From Streptomyces rubiginosohelvolus (GTDB taxonomy: Bacteria; Actinomycetota; Actinomycetes; Streptomycetales; Streptomycetaceae): a stretch of 64,000 nt of DNA. The stretch lies in NCBI RefSeq assembly GCF_014649875.1, contig NZ_BMTW01000005.1, forward strand, positions 1-64,000. The letters are read 5' to 3'. Under the pieces are notes generated by a model. The model saw only the letters and a list, made by a program, of their open reading frames with translations. It searched no databases and had not been told where the DNA came from. Positions 61,684 through 64,000 of this stretch are shown here, piece after piece. The position numbers were made by a program, and so were the translations under genes. Each line of letters opens with the position of its first letter. Position 1 is the first letter of the stretch.

Positions 61684-63066
61684 TCACGATGCGTGAGGGC
61701 CGTTCCCCGTTGAGCCGTCCGGGTCGTCCGGGCCCCGCCGACCCCTGTCCCCACCGGGATTCCCGGCGGAATCACCGTCGTCGAGCCGCACGTACTCCGG
61801 CAGGGTCAACCGGGCGAGCGCCCCGCCGTCCGGCGCGTTGCCGAAGTCCAGCCGGGCGCCGATGACCTGGGCCTGGCCGAGCGCGATGGTCAGCCCGAGA
61901 CCGTGCCCCTTGCCCGCGCCGTCCGTACGGAACCGCTGCGGTCCGCCGTCCAGCAGATACGCCGGGAACCCGGGCCCGTGGTCCGTTACGGAGACCACCG
62001 CGCCGTCCACGCTCAGCACCACCGGAGGGGCCCCGTGCCGGTGGGCGTTGGCCACCAGATTGCCGATCACCCGCTCCAGCCGCCGCCGGTCGGTCTCCAC
62101 CCGGGCCGCGCCGCTCACCCGTACCTCGGTGTCGGTGCCCGACGCCCGGACGACCCGCTCCGCGATCGGCGCGAGATCGTGCACGGCGAGGTCGACCTGC
62201 TCGGTACGGGCGTCCAGTCGGGAGATCTCCAGCAGGTCCTCCGTCAGCGCCCGCATCGCCTGCACCCGGTCGCGCACCAGCTCCGCCGGGCGGCCCGGCG
62301 GCAGCAGTTCGGCGGCGGCCGACAGACCGGTCAGCGGAGTGCGCAGCTCGTGCGCCACATCGGCGGTGAACCGCTGCTCGGTCTGGAGCTTGCGCTGGAG
62401 GGTCGAGGCCATCGTGTCGAGCGCGCCCGCCACGATCGCCACCTCGTCCTGGGCGCGGACCGGACGCGCCGTACGCGGATCGTTCACCCGCGCGTCGAGA
62501 TCGCCCGCGCTGATCCGGCGGGCCACCCGGGCGCTCTGGTGGAGGCGGCGGGTCACCCGGCCGACGGCGAACAGCCCGACGAGCAGCGTGGCGGCGATGG
62601 CCAGCAGCGAGGAGCCGATGATCGCCCGGTCGAGGCCGCCGATGGTGCGCGCGCTGTGGCTGTAGTCCGTCCAGGTGGCCAGCGCCCGCCCGTCCGCCGG
62701 GCCCGCCGCCCACATCGCGGGGCCGCCCTGGCCGTCCGGGTCGCCCGGCCGGTGCGGCCCGTCCGCGACGACCGTGCCCCGCTCGCCCCCGGCCGCGAGG
62801 GCGCGCAGCGAGCCCGGCAGGCCGGGCGGGTCGATACCGGACCCCCGGGGCAGCGGCTCCCCGGCCTCGTACGCGTCGGTGACGACCTCCAGCCGGGCGA
62901 GCGCCTTCTCGCGGGCGTGCTCGACGGTCTGCCGGGTGACGGCGGTGTGCACTAGGACGCCGAGGAGGGCGGCCAGGGTGCAGCACATGGCGGTCAGGAA
63001 GACCGCGGACTTCCAGGTGAGGCTCGCGGTCCAGGAGGGCGAGCGGAACCGGCGCCGACGCCTCAT
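61684..63066 (-). CDS. Sensor histidine kinase paired with a lipoprotein
   Basis: The 460-residue kinase has two helices (AVFLTAMCCTLAALLGVLVHTAV and IIGSSLLAIAATLLVGLFAVG) around a sensor loop of about 110 residues. HAMP, the H box FTADVAHELRTPLTG, N box IGNLVANAHRHG, G1 VTDHGPGFP and G2 GKGHGLGLTIA follow. Its ATG overlaps the stop of the lipoprotein gene (ATGA). No response-regulator gene is adjacent in the window, so it is an orphan here. A lipoprotein plus kinase arrangement resembles CseA/CseC of the cell-envelope stress system, but this is analogy. Confidence 0.92.
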   Translation of the reverse strand: MRRRRRFRSPSWTASLTWKSAVFLTAMCCTLAALLGVLVHTAVTRQTVEHAREKALARLEVVTDAYEAGEPLPRGSGIDPPGLPGSLRALAAGGERGTVVADGPHRPGDPDGQGGPAMWAAGPADGRALATWTDYSHSARTIGGLDRAIIGSSLLAIAATLLVGLFAVGRVTRRLHQSARVARRISAGDLDARVNDPRTARPVRAQDEVAIVAGALDTMASTLQRKLQTEQRFTADVAHELRTPLTGLSAAAELLPPGRPAELVRDRVQAMRALTEDLLEISRLDARTEQVDLAVHDLAPIAERVVRASGTDTEVRVSGAARVETDRRRLERVIGNLVANAHRHGAPPVVLSVDGAVVSVTDHGPGFPAYLLDGGPQRFRTDGAGKGHGLGLTIALGQAQVIGARLDFGNAPDGGALARLTLPEYVRLDDGDSAGNPGGDRGRRGPDDPDGSTGNGPHAS

Positions 63067-63869
63067 CGCGTCCCCGTGGCGGAGTCGGAAGGCGTCGGCG
63101 TGCCCGGGCTCGATGGGGCGTCGGCGGACGGGGTGGGCGTGCCCGTCGCCGGGTTCGTCGGCGTGCCCGTCGGTGTGCGTTTCGGCCTCGGGGCCTTCCG
63201 GTGTTCGGGCGTCCGCAGGATCTCGTCCCGGGTCGGCAGCATCGCGCGCTGCCGGTCGTCCCAGGACCACGCGGTCCGGTACTCGTACCCCGGGATCACC
63301 GAGGGCGCCCGCATGATCAGGTCCCGGCCCGCCAGCTCCACGCTGATCACGGCGTCGTAGGTGGACATGATCCGGGTCAGCCCGCCCGCGTCGGGCATGT
63401 AGACGCGCACGGCGAGCTGCTGATCGGGCATGCGGATGCCGAGCACGAGTTCGTCCCTGCCGTCACCGGTCAGGTCGCGGTAGTACGGCGGGAGGACCGG
63501 GCAGTCGTCCGGGGCGGTCCGGCACGCCTTGATCTGCCGCACCGTGCCGTCCGGCAGCTCGTCCAGGCCGCTGTCCCGGTCCGTCTTGGCCTTCAGGCCG
63601 GCCTGCGCCACGGCCACCGGATCCAGTCGCCGCACATCCCCGCCGGTGACCCGGATCCCCGGGATCCGCGCGGTCTCGCCCTCCCCGTAGTCGTACGGGG
63701 CGGAGGAGGCGGGCGGCAGCTCCGGCCACAGGGCCTTGGGCTCGACGGCCGACGGCGCGTCCCCCGCGCTCTTCAGCCCGCCCGCCGCGCCGCAGCCGGA
63801 CAGCAGGGCGAGCGCGGCGACGGCGCACACGGCGGTGCGGGTCGCCGCCGGGGCGCGGTGCGGTCGCAC
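63063..63869 (-). CDS. Lipoprotein, CseA-like, FG-GAP-type repeat
   Basis: The 268-residue protein has a lipobox, VAALALLSGCGAAG, and a central calcium-loop-like motif YYRDLTGDGRDELVLGIRM of FG-GAP/VCBS repeat style. It ends in a Thr/Pro-rich tail. I prefer the GTG at 63867-63869, with GGAGGAGG six bases upstream, to the GTG at 63900-63902. It should be anchored outside the membrane and could modulate the kinase encoded next. Its stop overlaps the kinase start. Confidence 0.82.
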   Translation of the reverse strand: MRPHRAPAATRTAVCAVAALALLSGCGAAGGLKSAGDAPSAVEPKALWPELPPASSAPYDYGEGETARIPGIRVTGGDVRRLDPVAVAQAGLKAKTDRDSGLDELPDGTVRQIKACRTAPDDCPVLPPYYRDLTGDGRDELVLGIRMPDQQLAVRVYMPDAGGLTRIMSTYDAVISVELAGRDLIMRAPSVIPGYEYRTAWSWDDRQRAMLPTRDEILRTPEHRKAPRPKRTPTGTPTNPATGTPTPSADAPSSPGTPTPSDSATGTR

Positions 63870-63963
63870 GGCTCGCCTCCTCCTCGACGACAGAGGCTTC
63901 ACACCCTAATCGGACGGCCGTGTGCAATGCCCGGTTCGCACCACTGTGTGACGTTGCGTGGCC

Positions 63964-64000
63964 CTACGGTCGCCGCAGGGTCAGCGCCGGGGGCAGGACC
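63964..64000 (-). CDS. 3' end of a gene, possibly a LacI-type regulator (partial)
   Basis: On the minus strand a frame from the window edge reads VLPPALTLRRP and stops at TAG (complement of 63964-63966). Short LPP-L-RRP tails of this type end many LacI/GalR regulators, but eleven residues are too few to name a family. Confidence 0.25.
   Translation of the reverse strand, partial: VLPPALTLRRP

Overview
The window is about 64 kb of very GC-rich actinobacterial DNA and almost certainly comes from the core chromosome of a Streptomyces. Supporting evidence is the strong third-position GC bias, many GTG/TTG starts, dense ATGA/GTGA start-stop overlaps, a nickel superoxide dismutase with its SodX protease, a conservon (CvnA-D), a fused 2-oxoglutarate decarboxylase/dehydrogenase (Kgd) next to a DUF6104 gene, and a HAIR operator in front of lon. 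From memory, the order sodN, amino-acid ABC transporter, malic enzyme, kgd, two-component pair, lon, rodA/pbp resembles the SCO5254-SCO5302 part of S. coelicolor; this was not checked by alignment. I found no tRNA, rRNA, CRISPR array, insertion sequence, integrase or secondary-metabolite cluster.

Region by region. 1-1600: the end of an LPXTG-type surface protein, a DUF952 protein and an NmrA-like oxidoreductase. 1620-8251 (minus): a tightly packed set of DUF1023-like hydrolase, membrane acyltransferase, NarL-type kinase and regulator, and tandem DUF1266 paralogues. 8434-15156: a second hydrolase with an operator-like palindrome, a GlxA regulator divergent from a saccharopine-dehydrogenase-like reductase, a MerR regulator facing a SulP transporter across a perfect 24-bp palindrome, and a zinc-ribbon orphan. 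15281-17690: sodN/sodX, a CGNR-finger regulator and a methyltransferase. 17767-22264: a polar amino-acid ABC transporter and malic enzyme. 22689-29468: an MDR reductase, a GH5 hydrolase, GNAT, an HTH/Clp_N pair, and PadR with a DUF4097 protein. 29501-36647: DUF6104, kgd, an OmpR-type two-component pair and a spermidine-synthase-like protein. 36908-39267: a disrupted lon. 39379-41688: CE4-like deacetylase, MarR and a PP2C-like protein. 42026-47988: a complete conservon followed by a StyA-like flavin monooxygenase. 48070-52445: an NlpC/P60 hydrolase and a pseudokinase/PQQ-propeller receptor. 52582-55973: a TetR regulator with two divergent diiron-type proteins. 56080-63902: a membrane protein, amidase, class B PBP with RodA/FtsW, SH3b protein, and a histidine kinase with a partner lipoprotein. 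The window ends in what may be a regulator C-terminus.

The points most worth attention are: (i) lon carries an internal deletion and frame change that separates the ATPase from the protease domain while its HAIR operator remains; (ii) the divergent AurF-type and ferritin-like diiron genes with a TetR regulator; (iii) a kinase-fold receptor that has lost all three catalytic signatures; (iv) a conservon whose last gene is a styrene/indole-monooxygenase-like flavoprotein; (v) an HTH/Clp_N gene pair with a near-consensus promoter, two identical operator sites and a predicted leaderless start; and (vi) several unassigned perfect palindromes in divergent promoter regions.
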